Assembly: GCF_003490595.1 (NCBI RefSeq)
Contig: NZ_QQGY01000009.1
Span: 36,443-100,442, forward strand
Length of the DNA: 64,000 nt
From: Haemophilus haemolyticus_L
GTDB taxonomy: Bacteria > Pseudomonadota > Gammaproteobacteria > Enterobacterales > Pasteurellaceae
Reading direction: 5' to 3'
Part shown: positions 17,176-25,938 of the stretch, one piece after another
How positions within the stretch are numbered: the first letter of the stretch is position 1
Layout of the letters: each line of letters begins with the position of its first letter
The notes under the pieces: model-generated
What the model saw: the letters and a program-made list of their open reading frames with translations, nothing else
Databases searched by the model: none
Told to the model about the DNA's origin: nothing
Program-made: the position numbers and the translations under genes

Positions 17176-18630
17176 ATGTCAGTAAAAGGCGACATCGGTG
17201 TTATCGGCTTAGCCGTGATGGGGCAAAACCTCATTTTAAATATGAATGATCATGGCTTTAAAGTTGTGGCATATAACCGTACTACATCTAAAGTGGATGA
17301 ATTTTTACAAGGTGCAGCAAAGGGCACGAATATTATCGGTGCATACTCTTTAGAAGATTTAGCTTCTAAGTTAGAAAAGCCACGTAAAGTGATGTTAATG
17401 GTACGCGCGGGTGATGTGGTGGATCAATTCATTGAGGCATTACTACCGCACTTAGAAGAAGGCGATATCATTATTGATGGGGGTAACTCAAACTACCCTG
17501 ATACCAACCGTCGTGTAAAAGCATTGGCTGAAAAAGGTATTCGCTTTATTGGTTCTGGTGTTTCAGGTGGTGAAGAAGGTGCACGTCATGGACCATCTAT
17601 CATGCCAGGTGGTAATCAAGAAGCATGGCAATATGTGAAACCAATCTTCCAAGCAATCTCTGCTAAAACAGAACAAGGTGAGCCTTGCTGTGACTGGGTC
17701 GGCGGTGAAGGCGCTGGTCACTTCGTGAAAATGGTTCACAATGGTATTGAATACGGCGATATGCAATTAATCTGTGAAGCTTACCAATTCTTAAAAGAAG
17801 GTTTAGGCTTAAGCTATGAAGAGATGCAATCTATCTTCGCAGAATGGAAAAAAACTGAACTTGATAGCTATTTAATCGATATCACTACCGATATTCTTGG
17901 TTATAAAGATGCTGATGGTGAGCCATTAGTTGAAAAAATCTTAGATACCGCAGGTCAAAAAGGGACAGGTAAATGGACGGGTATCAACGCATTAGATTTC
18001 GGTATTCCTCTAACCTTAATCACTGAATCCGTCTTTGCGCGTTGTGTCTCTTCATTTAAAGATCAACGTGTTGCAGCAAATCAATTATTCAATAAAACTG
18101 TTGCTCCAGTTGAAGGTGACAAAAAAGTTTGGATTGAAGCAGTACGTAAAGCATTATTGGCGTCAAAAATCATTTCTTACGCACAAGGCTTTATGCTGAT
18201 TCGTGAAGCCTCTGAACAATTTGGTTGGGATATTAACTATGGTGCAACGGCGTTATTATGGCGTGAAGGTTGTATCATTCGCAGCCGTTTCTTAGGTAAC
18301 ATCCGCGATGCGTACGAAGCGAACCCAGATTTAATCTTCTTGGGGTCAGATAGTTACTTCAAAGGCATTTTAGAAAATGCATTAAGTGACTGGCGTAAAG
18401 TGGTGGCAAAATCTATCGAAGTAGGTATTCCAATGCCTTGTATGGCGTCTGCAATCACTTTCTTAGATGGTTATACTTCAGCACGTTTACCGGCAAACTT
18501 ATTGCAAGCACAACGTGACTACTTCGGCGCACATACTTATGAGCGTACTGATAAACCACGTGGCGAATTCTTCCATACTAACTGGACAGGTCGTGGTGGG
18601 AATACTGCCTCTACCACTTACGATGTGTAG
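17176..18630 (+). CDS. gnd: 6-phosphogluconate dehydrogenase (decarboxylating)
   Basis: Converts 6-phosphogluconate plus NADP+ to ribulose-5-phosphate, CO2 and NADPH. 484 residues. N-terminal NADP loop GVIGLAVMGQNL; IIDGGNSNYPDT near 101; catalytic GVSGGEEGARHGPSIMPGG near 129-147; FVKMVHNGIEYGDMQ near 182. The frame opens 13 codons earlier, but CAGGAG is placed for the ATG at MSVKGDIG. An uptake-sequence hairpin terminates it. Confidence 0.97.
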   Translation: MSVKGDIGVIGLAVMGQNLILNMNDHGFKVVAYNRTTSKVDEFLQGAAKGTNIIGAYSLEDLASKLEKPRKVMLMVRAGDVVDQFIEALLPHLEEGDIIIDGGNSNYPDTNRRVKALAEKGIRFIGSGVSGGEEGARHGPSIMPGGNQEAWQYVKPIFQAISAKTEQGEPCCDWVGGEGAGHFVKMVHNGIEYGDMQLICEAYQFLKEGLGLSYEEMQSIFAEWKKTELDSYLIDITTDILGYKDADGEPLVEKILDTAGQKGTGKWTGINALDFGIPLTLITESVFARCVSSFKDQRVAANQLFNKTVAPVEGDKKVWIEAVRKALLASKIISYAQGFMLIREASEQFGWDINYGATALLWREGCIIRSRFLGNIRDAYEANPDLIFLGSDSYFKGILENALSDWRKVVAKSIEVGIPMPCMASAITFLDGYTSARLPANLLQAQRDYFGAHTYERTDKPRGEFFHTNWTGRGGNTASTTYDV

Positions 18631-18650
18631 TTAAAAATATCGCTAAAAAT

Positions 18651-18686
18651 TACCGCACTTTGAGATATTAAAGTGCGGTATTTTTT
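18651..18686 (+). terminator. gnd terminator made of two inverted uptake sequences
   Basis: TACCGCACTTT / AAAGTGCGGTA form a perfect 11-bp stem with an 8-nt loop, then TTTTTT. Two uptake cores in opposite orientation double as an intrinsic terminator. Confidence 0.92.
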
Positions 18687-18713
18687 ATCTCTTTTCTGTT
18701 CATATTTGGGAAA

Positions 18714-18742
18714 TAAAAAACGGTGCTATTTCAGCACCGTTC
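18714..18742 (-). terminator. dcuB terminator
   Basis: On the minus strand AACGGTGCT-gaaat-AGCACCGTT is followed by TTTTATTT. Confidence 0.88.
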
Positions 18743-18761
18743 TTTGTTATCGAATCACATT

Positions 18762-20084
18762 TTAAAGAATAATGTGAGAAAGACCTAAACCGATTAATAA
18801 GCAGAAAAGCATGCTCAATAAACCCGGAAGCATAAAGCTGTGGTTTAAAATGTATTTACCGATTTTGGTTGTACCCGTGGTATCGAAGTCAAGAGATGCA
18901 ATGATTGGACCATAGTTAGGGATGAAGAAGTAACCATTTACAGCAACAAATACACCGATTAATACTGGTGCTGGGATACCTAATGCGATACCAAGTGGGA
19001 ACAATGTTGCTACTGTTGCACCTTGGCTGTTTACTAATACTGAAAGTACAAATAGCGCGAAAGCAAATGCCCATGGTGCAGTTTCAACTAAGCCTTTCAC
19101 CATTTCTTTCACTTCAGTCATGTGCGCTTGCATCAATGTGTCGCCTAACCATGCAATACCGAAGATTGCAATTACTGCACGCATACCTGCGTGGAATACA
19201 GAACCTTTAGTGATTTCAGTGCCATCTGGTTTACAAGTTAAGATAATTAACGCACCAATCGCTAACATAATGATTTCGATAGTGTGTGCCATTCCCATTG
19301 GTTTACCATCAAATACTGGACGTAAAGATGGAATCGCACCCATGATTACAACAAGTAATGAACCAAATAAGAATAAAGAAACAGAAATTTTAGCTGTTTT
19401 GCTCACTTCTACTTCTTTGACTGAAGTGGTAGAAGCAAAAATATCTGCATATTTTGGATCATTTAAACGACGTTGATATTCTGGATCATCTTTTAATTCT
19501 TTACCCATTTTGTTTACAAATAAACAAGCAATAAAAATACCTAAGATGGTTGAAGGAATCGTTACCATTAATACGTCGCCAAGATGGATGCCTTGAGGTT
19601 CAAGGTAAGCAACAACCGCTACAACAGCTGCCGCAATAGGGCTTGCTACGATAGCAAATTGTGATGCGATTACTGCCATTGACATTGGACGTTCTGGACG
19701 GATACCGTTTTGGCGGCTTACTTCAGCGATAACTGGTAATACAGAATATGCTACGTGACCAGTACCCGCTAAGAAAGTGAATAACCAAGTTACTGCTGGC
19801 GCGATAAAAGTAATATGTTTAGGATTACGACGTAAGATTTTCGTTGCGATTTTGATCATATAGTCTAAACCGCCAGCCGCTTGCATTGCTGCTGCTGCAG
19901 AAACTACAGCCATAATCATAAACATAACATCAATAGGTAAACCTGCTGGTTTTAGGCCAAAGCCAAAAGAAAGAATAGCAAGGCCTAAACCACCAAATAC
20001 ACCTAAACCGATACCACCTACTCGTGCACCCACAAAGATACACAATAATACGATGGCAAATTGTAGTAAGAACATTGCAGACAT
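18762..20084 (-). CDS. dcuB: Anaerobic C4-dicarboxylate transporter DcuA/DcuB family
   Basis: 440-residue inner-membrane carrier exchanging fumarate, aspartate or malate for succinate during anaerobic fumarate respiration. About 10-12 hydrophobic segments; family motifs include VARVGGIGLGVFGGLG-like (residues 19-34) and FLAGTGHVAYSVLPVIAEV near 103. AGGGGG precedes the chosen ATG. The choice between DcuA and DcuB is from memory of the Haemophilus gene; sequence alone does not settle the substrate range. Confidence 0.88.
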   Translation of the reverse strand: MSAMFLLQFAIVLLCIFVGARVGGIGLGVFGGLGLAILSFGFGLKPAGLPIDVMFMIMAVVSAAAAMQAAGGLDYMIKIATKILRRNPKHITFIAPAVTWLFTFLAGTGHVAYSVLPVIAEVSRQNGIRPERPMSMAVIASQFAIVASPIAAAVVAVVAYLEPQGIHLGDVLMVTIPSTILGIFIACLFVNKMGKELKDDPEYQRRLNDPKYADIFASTTSVKEVEVSKTAKISVSLFLFGSLLVVIMGAIPSLRPVFDGKPMGMAHTIEIIMLAIGALIILTCKPDGTEITKGSVFHAGMRAVIAIFGIAWLGDTLMQAHMTEVKEMVKGLVETAPWAFAFALFVLSVLVNSQGATVATLFPLGIALGIPAPVLIGVFVAVNGYFFIPNYGPIIASLDFDTTGTTKIGKYILNHSFMLPGLLSMLFCLLIGLGLSHIIL

Positions 20085-20196
20085 ACTGCCCCCTAAGTTA
20101 ATTAAAAAACATCTTTGTTTTATTTGTTAAAACAGCGCTTAATATAGCAACAAATAGGTATCGATTCCATAACATGGATCAATAAATTGTGGTCAA

Positions 20197-20205
20197 AAGT
20201 GCGGT
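20197..20205 (+). repeat. DNA uptake sequence
   Basis: AAGTGCGGT in the dcuB-yibN gap; a second direct copy lies at 20279-20287. Confidence 0.9.
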
Positions 20206-20278
20206 TATTTCTAGTTTAGTTATAGATGTATAATTCAAGGTATTTAACGTTCATAAGAATTTTTTTGAAAGATAACCC

Positions 20279-20287
20279 AAGTGCGGT
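20279..20287 (+). repeat. DNA uptake sequence
   Basis: AAGTGCGGT, second copy in the dcuB-yibN gap. Confidence 0.9.
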
Positions 20288-20332
20288 TATACTTGAGCCC
20301 TATTTTGACGTACTTAATCAGTAGAGAAAACA

Positions 20333-20779
20333 ATGCAAGAATTTATCCCAATGGCAACGGAGTTTGCTCAAAAACATACTCTTTTAGCGGTTTCTTGGTT
20401 TGCGATTTTCGTGATGGTAATTTATACCTTCTATAAAGGCGCAACGAGTAAATTTAAAGTCATCACTCACAATGAGGTGATTCGTTTAATCAATGCGGAT
20501 GAAGCTATTGTGGTGGATTTACGTAGTATTGAAGAATTTCAACGTGGTCATATCATTGATAGTATTAATTTACTTCCAAGTGAAATTAAAAATCAAAACA
20601 TCGGTAAAATTGAACAACACAAAGAGAAAGCAGTTGTGTTGGTCGATATTAACGGTGTTTCCGCACCAGCTTCAGCTACGCTTTTAGCGAAACAAGGTTT
20701 TAACCGTGTGTTTGTGTTAAAAGAAGGCATATCTGCATGGGCAGCGGCAAATTTACCTTTAGTTAAAAAACATAAATAA
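20333..20779 (+). CDS. yibN: Membrane-anchored rhodanese-like protein YibN
   Basis: 148 residues: one N-terminal membrane helix (about 18-36) and a rhodanese-fold domain (about 50-140) with the conserved VVDLRSIEEFQRGHI and FVLKEGISAW stretches. At the place of the catalytic Cys loop it has DINGVSAPAS, so no sulphurtransferase cysteine is present and the domain is probably a binding module. As in E. coli, it stands upstream of secB, 13 bp away, which suggests a link to protein export. Confidence 0.87.
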   Translation: MQEFIPMATEFAQKHTLLAVSWFAIFVMVIYTFYKGATSKFKVITHNEVIRLINADEAIVVDLRSIEEFQRGHIIDSINLLPSEIKNQNIGKIEQHKEKAVVLVDINGVSAPASATLLAKQGFNRVFVLKEGISAWAAANLPLVKKHK

Positions 20780-20792
20780 TAAGGAATAGAAA

Positions 20793-21302
20793 ATGTCAGA
20801 ACAAAAACAAGACGTTGCAGCAACAGAAGAACAACAACCCGTTCTTCAAATTCAACGTATTTATGTGAAAGATGTGTCTTTTGAAGCACCAAATCTTCCA
20901 CATATTTTCCAGCAAGAATGGAAACCAAAACTTGGTTTTGATTTAAGCACCGAAACAACCCAAGTCGGTGATGACTTATATGAAGTAGTATTAAACATTT
21001 CTGTTGAAACTACACTTGAAGATAGTGGGGATGTAGCATTTATTTGTGAAGTAAAACAAGCTGGCGTGTTCACTATTAGCGGTCTAGAAGATGTTCAAAT
21101 GGCGCATTGTTTAACTTCTCAATGCCCGAATATGCTTTTCCCTTATGCGCGTGAATTAGTGTCTAACTTAGTAAATCGCGGCACATTCCCTGCATTGAAT
21201 TTATCTCCAGTAAACTTTGATGCATTGTTTGTTGAATATATGAATCGTCAACAAGCAGAAAATGCAGAAGAAAAATCTGAAGAAGGTCAAACTAAACACT
21301 AA
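20793..21302 (+). CDS. secB: Protein-export chaperone SecB
   Basis: 169-residue cytosolic chaperone that holds preproteins unfolded and passes them to SecA. Recognisable core: IQRIYVKDVSFEAPNLPHIFQ (split near residues 19-38) and SQCPNMLFPYARELVSNLVNRG near 109-130. The C-terminal tail is acidic and longer than usual (EEKSEEGQ). AAGGAA lies before the ATG. Co-transcribed with yibN. Confidence 0.96.
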   Translation: MSEQKQDVAATEEQQPVLQIQRIYVKDVSFEAPNLPHIFQQEWKPKLGFDLSTETTQVGDDLYEVVLNISVETTLEDSGDVAFICEVKQAGVFTISGLEDVQMAHCLTSQCPNMLFPYARELVSNLVNRGTFPALNLSPVNFDALFVEYMNRQQAENAEEKSEEGQTKH

Positions 21303-21316
21303 TTAAGTTATAAAAC

Positions 21317-21352
21317 AAAAGGCAAGCTAGGAATCCTAACTTGCCTTTTTTG
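21317..21352. terminator. Bidirectional terminator between secB and aphA
   Basis: AAAAGGCAAG / CTTGCCTTTT arms with an inner TAGG/CCTA pair and T-runs on both strands, placed between convergent genes. Confidence 0.88.
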
Positions 21353-21370
21353 TTGTTAAAGTGCGGTCAA

Positions 21371-22078
21371 TTAATAGCTTGAATTGATTAACACTTCTTC
21401 ACCGTAGCCACCTAAAGTCGGCATTGGTTGATAAGTTGAGTTTGCTGCACGCATTAAACGAATACCACGAATACCCGCTTCTTTAGCTGCTAATACATCA
21501 TCATCGCTGTCGCCATAGTGAATGGTAACTTTATGCGCAATAATGCCTGGGGTTTTGTTGTATTTAGTTGTGCGTTCACGTCCGCCCATAAATTCAACAG
21601 GGTGCATATTTTTAATATCAAACGCTTTTTGTAATACAGGTGTTACGCCATCCACGTTCCCTGCAGTACGACCTGTAATAAAATAAATTTGGTCTCCACG
21701 TTCTTGGTGCATTTTGATCAAATCAACGCCGATTTGTTTTGGAATTGAGTATTTGTCGCAACCTGCGTTAACTTCATTCCAGAAATCTTGGTTTTTCAAG
21801 TAGTCTTGTTTACCTGGAGAATATTTTTGTTGACCATAATGGAAACAAGGGCTGCTGAAAAGTACGGTATCATCAATATCAAAGCTGACATTAATTGGGC
21901 CTTTGCCTTCTAATTCTTTTTTGATTTGATCTACTGAGATCCAGTGAATTGGTTGTTCTTGCAACATTTCACGTGCATTTGTACCTGATTGAGTATAAGG
22001 CTCAGTTTTTCCTGCCATAGCTGGAATTGCTGCTGCGGTTAATAAAGCTACGACAGATAGCTTAATCATATTTTTCAT
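21371..22078 (-). CDS. aphA: Class B acid phosphatase AphA
   Basis: Periplasmic non-specific phosphatase/phosphotransferase, 235 residues. Signal peptide MKNMIKLSVVALLTAAAIPA then a cut after AMA. DDDD-superfamily motifs: FDIDDTVLF near 68 with nucleophile Asp and acid/base Asp, and GDSDDDVLAA near 190. The frame opens eight codons upstream, but AGGAG is 7 bp before the ATG at MKNMIKLS. In Haemophilus such phosphatases help take up nicotinamide nucleosides; that role is inference here. Confidence 0.93.
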   Translation of the reverse strand: MKNMIKLSVVALLTAAAIPAMAGKTEPYTQSGTNAREMLQEQPIHWISVDQIKKELEGKGPINVSFDIDDTVLFSSPCFHYGQQKYSPGKQDYLKNQDFWNEVNAGCDKYSIPKQIGVDLIKMHQERGDQIYFITGRTAGNVDGVTPVLQKAFDIKNMHPVEFMGGRERTTKYNKTPGIIAHKVTIHYGDSDDDVLAAKEAGIRGIRLMRAANSTYQPMPTLGGYGEEVLINSSY

Positions 22079-22230
22079 AAAAACTCCTAGTTGGATGGTC
22101 ATTGAATGCTATGTATCATACACATTCTATGTTTTATATCAATTTAAAGCAAACGTTTGCTGTCTTGAAGTATGATCAGGCTCACATTTTTTTATTATTT
22201 TTGGCGAATAAATCGGCAAAAGAGTATTTT

Positions 22231-22262
22231 CCCTTGAATTTTGTTAATTTACCGCCATATAA
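22231..22262 (+). promoter_or_regulatory. Heat-shock (sigma-32) promoter of hslVU
   Basis: CCCTTGAA, 13 bp, then CCGCCATATAA: close to the sigma-32 consensus CTTGAAA-N-CCCCATNT. It is 33 bp upstream of the hslV ATG. Confidence 0.75.
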
Positions 22263-22295
22263 CGAACAACTTTTCACTTTATAAAGGACAGAACA

Positions 22296-22823
22296 ATGAC
22301 AACGATTGTAAGCGTACGTCGTAATGGGCAAGTCGTCGTAGGCGGTGATGGACAAGTTTCTTTGGGTAATACCGTAATGAAAGGCAATGCACGTAAAGTG
22401 CGCCGTTTATATAATGGCAAAGTGATTGCTGGTTTTGCGGGTGGTACTGCAGATGCATTTACACTTTTCGAATTATTTGAACGTAAACTTGAAATGCACC
22501 AAGGGCACTTGTTAAAAAGTGCGGTGGAATTAGCAAAAGATTGGCGTACAGATCGTGCACTCCGTAAGTTAGAAGCGATGCTAATTGTGGCGGATGAAAA
22601 AGAAAGTTTAATCATCACGGGTATTGGCGACGTGGTTCAACCAGAAGAAGATCAAATTTTAGCAATCGGATCGGGTGGTAACTATGCGTTGTCTGCAGCA
22701 CGTGCATTGGTGGAAAATACTGAACTTTCTGCTCGTGAAATTGTTGAAAAATCTTTGAAAATTGCTGGTGATATTTGCGTGTTCACAAATACAAATTTCA
22801 CTATTGAAGAATTACCGAATTAA
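22296..22823 (+). CDS. hslV: ATP-dependent protease peptidase subunit HslV
   Basis: 175-residue proteasome-beta-like peptidase that forms a double hexamer and degrades proteins fed by HslU. After removal of Met1 the catalytic Thr2 begins TTIVSVRRNGQVVVGGDGQ; GFAGGTADAFTLFELFE near 45 is conserved. AAAGGA precedes the ATG. Ten bases separate it from hslU. Confidence 0.97.
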   Translation: MTTIVSVRRNGQVVVGGDGQVSLGNTVMKGNARKVRRLYNGKVIAGFAGGTADAFTLFELFERKLEMHQGHLLKSAVELAKDWRTDRALRKLEAMLIVADEKESLIITGIGDVVQPEEDQILAIGSGGNYALSAARALVENTELSAREIVEKSLKIAGDICVFTNTNFTIEELPN

Positions 22824-22833
22824 GGAAAAAGCC

Positions 22834-24168
22834 ATGTCTGAAATGACTCCTCGCGAAATAGTTTCTGAATTAGATCAACATATTATTGGTCAAGCTGATG
22901 CAAAACGTGCTGTAGCGATTGCCTTGCGTAACCGCTGGCGCCGTATGCAGCTTCAAGAACCTTTGCGTCATGAAGTGACCCCAAAAAATATTTTAATGAT
23001 TGGTCCAACTGGTGTGGGTAAAACTGAAATTGCGCGCCGTTTAGCTAAATTAGCTAACGCGCCATTTATCAAAGTAGAAGCAACGAAATTTACCGAAGTG
23101 GGCTACGTGGGGAAAGAGGTGGATTCCATTATTCGTGATTTAACGGATAGTGCGATGAAGCTTGTTCGCCAGCAGGAAATTGCGAAGAACAGAGCAAGAG
23201 CTGAAGATGCTGCCGAAGAGCGTATCTTGGATGCTTTACTCCCTCCAGCTAAAAATCAATGGGGCGAAGTTGAAAGCCATGATAGCCATAGCAGTACTCG
23301 TCAAGCGTTCCGTAAAAAATTACGTGAAGGTCAATTAGATGATAAAGAAATCGAAATTGATGTGTCTGTTGGCGTGTCTATGGGTGTTGAAATTATGGCT
23401 CCTCCAGGCATGGAAGAAATGACAAACCAGTTGCAATCATTGTTCCAAAATTTAGGTTCAGATAAAACGAAAAAACGCAAAATGAAAATTAAAGATGCGT
23501 TGAAAGCGTTGATTGATGATGAAGCAGCGAAATTAATTAACCCTGAAGAACTTAAACAAAAAGCGATTGATGCGGTAGAACAAAATGGTATCGTTTTCAT
23601 CGATGAAATCGACAAAATTTGTAAGAAAGGTGAATACAGCGGTGCAGATGTATCGCGTGAAGGTGTGCAACGTGATTTACTTCCGTTAGTGGAAGGCTCG
23701 ACCGTTAGCACCAAGCACGGAATGGTTAAAACTGATCATATCTTATTTATTGCATCTGGTGCATTCCAAGTTGCTCGTCCTTCAGATTTAATTCCAGAGT
23801 TGCAGGGGCGCTTGCCGATTCGTGTTGAACTTACCGCATTAAGTGCGGCTGATTTTGAGCGTATTTTAACGGAGCCACATGCCTCTTTAACCGAGCAATA
23901 CAAAGCCTTGATGGCAACAGAAGGGGTGAATATTGAATTTACAACCGACGCAGTGAAGAAAATTGCTGAGGCTGCATTCCGAGTGAATGAAAAAACGGAA
24001 AATATCGGTGCACGCCGCTTGCATACGGTAATGGAGCGTTTAATGGATAAAATTTCTTTCAGTGCAAGCGACATGAATGGTCAAACTATCAATATTGATG
24101 CGGCTTATGTATCGGATGCACTCGGCGAAGTGGTCGAAAATGAAGATTTGAGTCGTTTTATTCTTTAA
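22834..24168 (+). CDS. hslU: HslU ATPase/unfoldase subunit
   Basis: 444-residue AAA+ unfoldase of HslVU. Walker A GPTGVGKT at 57-64; Walker B FIDEID near 255; sensor-2 region IGARRLHTVME near 390; C-terminal tail ending DLSRFIL inserts into HslV. The frame is open back into hslV, but TAAGGAAAAAGCC-ATG marks the start at MSEMTPREIV. Operon with hslV under the heat-shock promoter. Confidence 0.97.
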   Translation: MSEMTPREIVSELDQHIIGQADAKRAVAIALRNRWRRMQLQEPLRHEVTPKNILMIGPTGVGKTEIARRLAKLANAPFIKVEATKFTEVGYVGKEVDSIIRDLTDSAMKLVRQQEIAKNRARAEDAAEERILDALLPPAKNQWGEVESHDSHSSTRQAFRKKLREGQLDDKEIEIDVSVGVSMGVEIMAPPGMEEMTNQLQSLFQNLGSDKTKKRKMKIKDALKALIDDEAAKLINPEELKQKAIDAVEQNGIVFIDEIDKICKKGEYSGADVSREGVQRDLLPLVEGSTVSTKHGMVKTDHILFIASGAFQVARPSDLIPELQGRLPIRVELTALSAADFERILTEPHASLTEQYKALMATEGVNIEFTTDAVKKIAEAAFRVNEKTENIGARRLHTVMERLMDKISFSASDMNGQTINIDAAYVSDALGEVVENEDLSRFIL

Positions 24169-24211
24169 CGATAAAGGTCTTACATATAAAAATGCGGTGA
24201 ATTTTGGATCT

Positions 24212-24360
24212 ATATCCCCAAATTGAACAGTTAATCAAATACTGAGTTCTGCATTGTACGGGACTCAGCTTTTTTATAAGTCTATTAATAGAACAAAATA
24301 GAGTTTATTCTGTTCAACTTGAAATTCTATCACATCGGTGCGAACTGTTTTTGGGGAAGC
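24212..24360. mobile_element. Short decayed IS3-family remnant
   Basis: About 150 bp flanked by imperfect inverted ends (TCCCCAAATTGAACAGTT near 24214-24231, and the complement of GAACTGTTTTTGGGGA near 24341-24356). An internal block ATTGTACGGGACTCAG (24254-24269) matches the IS end at 63920-63937, ATTGTATCGGACTCAG. No reading frame remains. It fills most of the hslU-gph gap. Confidence 0.55.
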
Positions 24361-24397
24361 TAAAGGTTCGCCGCACTTTTTTATTCAATAGAAAATA

Positions 24398-25072
24398 TTA
24401 AAGGATAGTTAATAGCTGGGCAAAATCATCAAACACCCAATCTGGGTTGGATTCGCTGATAGGGATATTGTAATTGTAGCCGTAAGTTAAACCAACAACT
24501 GCACAGCCTGCAGCGTGGCCTGCGATAATATCATTTTTAGAATCACCCACGAAAAGTACTTGGCGTGGTTCAAAACCAAATTTTCCGCATAAATAATAAA
24601 GCGGACCTGGATGTGGTTTAATGGCAGGTAACGATTGCCCCCCCAACATTTCACTAAATAAATGATCAATTCCAAACGCGGCCAATACTGGTTGAACATG
24701 CCTTGTGGGTTTATTAGTAACAACTGCTAGAACATAGCCTTTTTCTTTTAAGGTTTCTAATGTTTCTTTTACATTCGGATACAGACGACTTACATTACAT
24801 AAATTCTCGCCATAATAAAAATTAAAACGCTCCGTTACCTGCTTAATCTCTTCTTCAGTTAAAACTTTTCCTGTTTGTTTTTGCGCCCAATCTAACGCAC
24901 GGGCAATTAATACAGGCGCACCATTACCGATCCAAGTTAACACTAATTCTTCTGGTGCTTTCGGTAAATCAAATTCAGCCAAGGCAGAATTTACTGATAA
25001 TGCCAAATCAGGCAGGCTATTTACCAAGGTGCCATCTAAATCAAAGCCAATAAGTTTAAATTGTGTATTCAT
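24398..25072 (-). CDS. gph: Phosphoglycolate phosphatase
   Basis: 224-residue HAD-family hydrolase. Motif I FDLDGTLVNS near 10-19 supplies the nucleophile Asp; motif II VVTNKPTRH near 117; motif IV GDSKNDIIAGHAAG near 172. It removes phosphoglycolate formed during DNA repair. It is downstream of rpe with a 45-bp gap; the rpe-gph pairing is conserved in gammaproteobacteria. Confidence 0.93.
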   Translation of the reverse strand: MNTQFKLIGFDLDGTLVNSLPDLALSVNSALAEFDLPKAPEELVLTWIGNGAPVLIARALDWAQKQTGKVLTEEEIKQVTERFNFYYGENLCNVSRLYPNVKETLETLKEKGYVLAVVTNKPTRHVQPVLAAFGIDHLFSEMLGGQSLPAIKPHPGPLYYLCGKFGFEPRQVLFVGDSKNDIIAGHAAGCAVVGLTYGYNYNIPISESNPDWVFDDFAQLLTIL

Positions 25073-25117
25073 TGTTTTTCTCTGTTCTATTGCAATCGCA
25101 TTTCATTAAAACGACGG

Positions 25118-25792
25118 TTATGCGCCCACACTCGCGAGCTGAGTACGCATTTGGTCAATAATTTGTTTATAATCTGGCTTACCAAAAATTGCGGAACCTG
25201 CCACAAACATATCAGCACCTGCCGCTGCAATTTCTGCAATATTATCAACTTTCACACCACCATCTACTTCAAGACGAATATCATAACCACTTTCATCAAT
25301 GATCTTACGAGCCTGTTGTAATTTCTTCAATGTTGCAGGAATAAAAGATTGTCCGCCAAATCCAGGATTAACTGACATTAATAAAACCACATCCACTTTA
25401 TCCAAAACGTAATCTAAATAGCTCAAGGGCGTCGCAGGATTAAAAACTAATCCAGATTTACAACCACAATCACGAATAAGCTGCAAAGAGCGGTCAATAT
25501 GTTCGCTAGATTCTGGGTGGAAAGTGATGTAGTTCGCACCTGCTTTAGCAAAATCGGGAATAATACGATCGACCGGTTTTACCATTAAATGCACGTCAAT
25601 CGGTGCGGTAATACCATAATCACGTAAAGCTTGACATACCGCAGGCCCAAAAGTGAGATTAGGTACATAATGATTATCCATTACATCAAAATGAATAACA
25701 TCTGCGCCCGCATTAAGTACATTTTGTACATCATCACCAAGACGAGCGAGATCGGCAGAAAGAATTGATGGGGCGATAAGATAAGGTTTCAT
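25118..25792 (-). CDS. rpe: Ribulose-phosphate 3-epimerase
   Basis: 224-residue TIM-barrel enzyme interconverting ribulose-5-phosphate and xylulose-5-phosphate. Metal and catalytic motifs: APSILSADLARLG at 6-18, VIHFDVMDNHYVPN near 32, HLMV near 66, LMSVNPGFGGQ near 138, EVDGGV near 175. The frame opens 10 codons upstream, but GGAGAA is correctly placed for the ATG at MKPYLIAPS. First gene of an rpe-gph unit. Confidence 0.96.
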   Translation of the reverse strand: MKPYLIAPSILSADLARLGDDVQNVLNAGADVIHFDVMDNHYVPNLTFGPAVCQALRDYGITAPIDVHLMVKPVDRIIPDFAKAGANYITFHPESSEHIDRSLQLIRDCGCKSGLVFNPATPLSYLDYVLDKVDVVLLMSVNPGFGGQSFIPATLKKLQQARKIIDESGYDIRLEVDGGVKVDNIAEIAAAGADMFVAGSAIFGKPDYKQIIDQMRTQLASVGA

Positions 25793-25888
25793 AAAGGTTC
25801 TCCGTTGAGAAAATGAGTGCATTTAGTTTACTCACTTAAGTTCAAAAAACCAATAGTAATCCTTATATGAAATAATAAGATAAACAAA

Positions 25889-25912
25889 GAAAGGGCACTT
25901 GAGTGCCCTTTC
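25889..25912 (-). terminator. gyrB terminator
   Basis: GAAAGGGCACT / AGTGCCCTTTC, a near-perfect palindrome with a 2-nt loop, between gyrB and rpe. Confidence 0.75.
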
Positions 25913-25938
25913 AGTCATGAATATAAATAGACGGAAAT

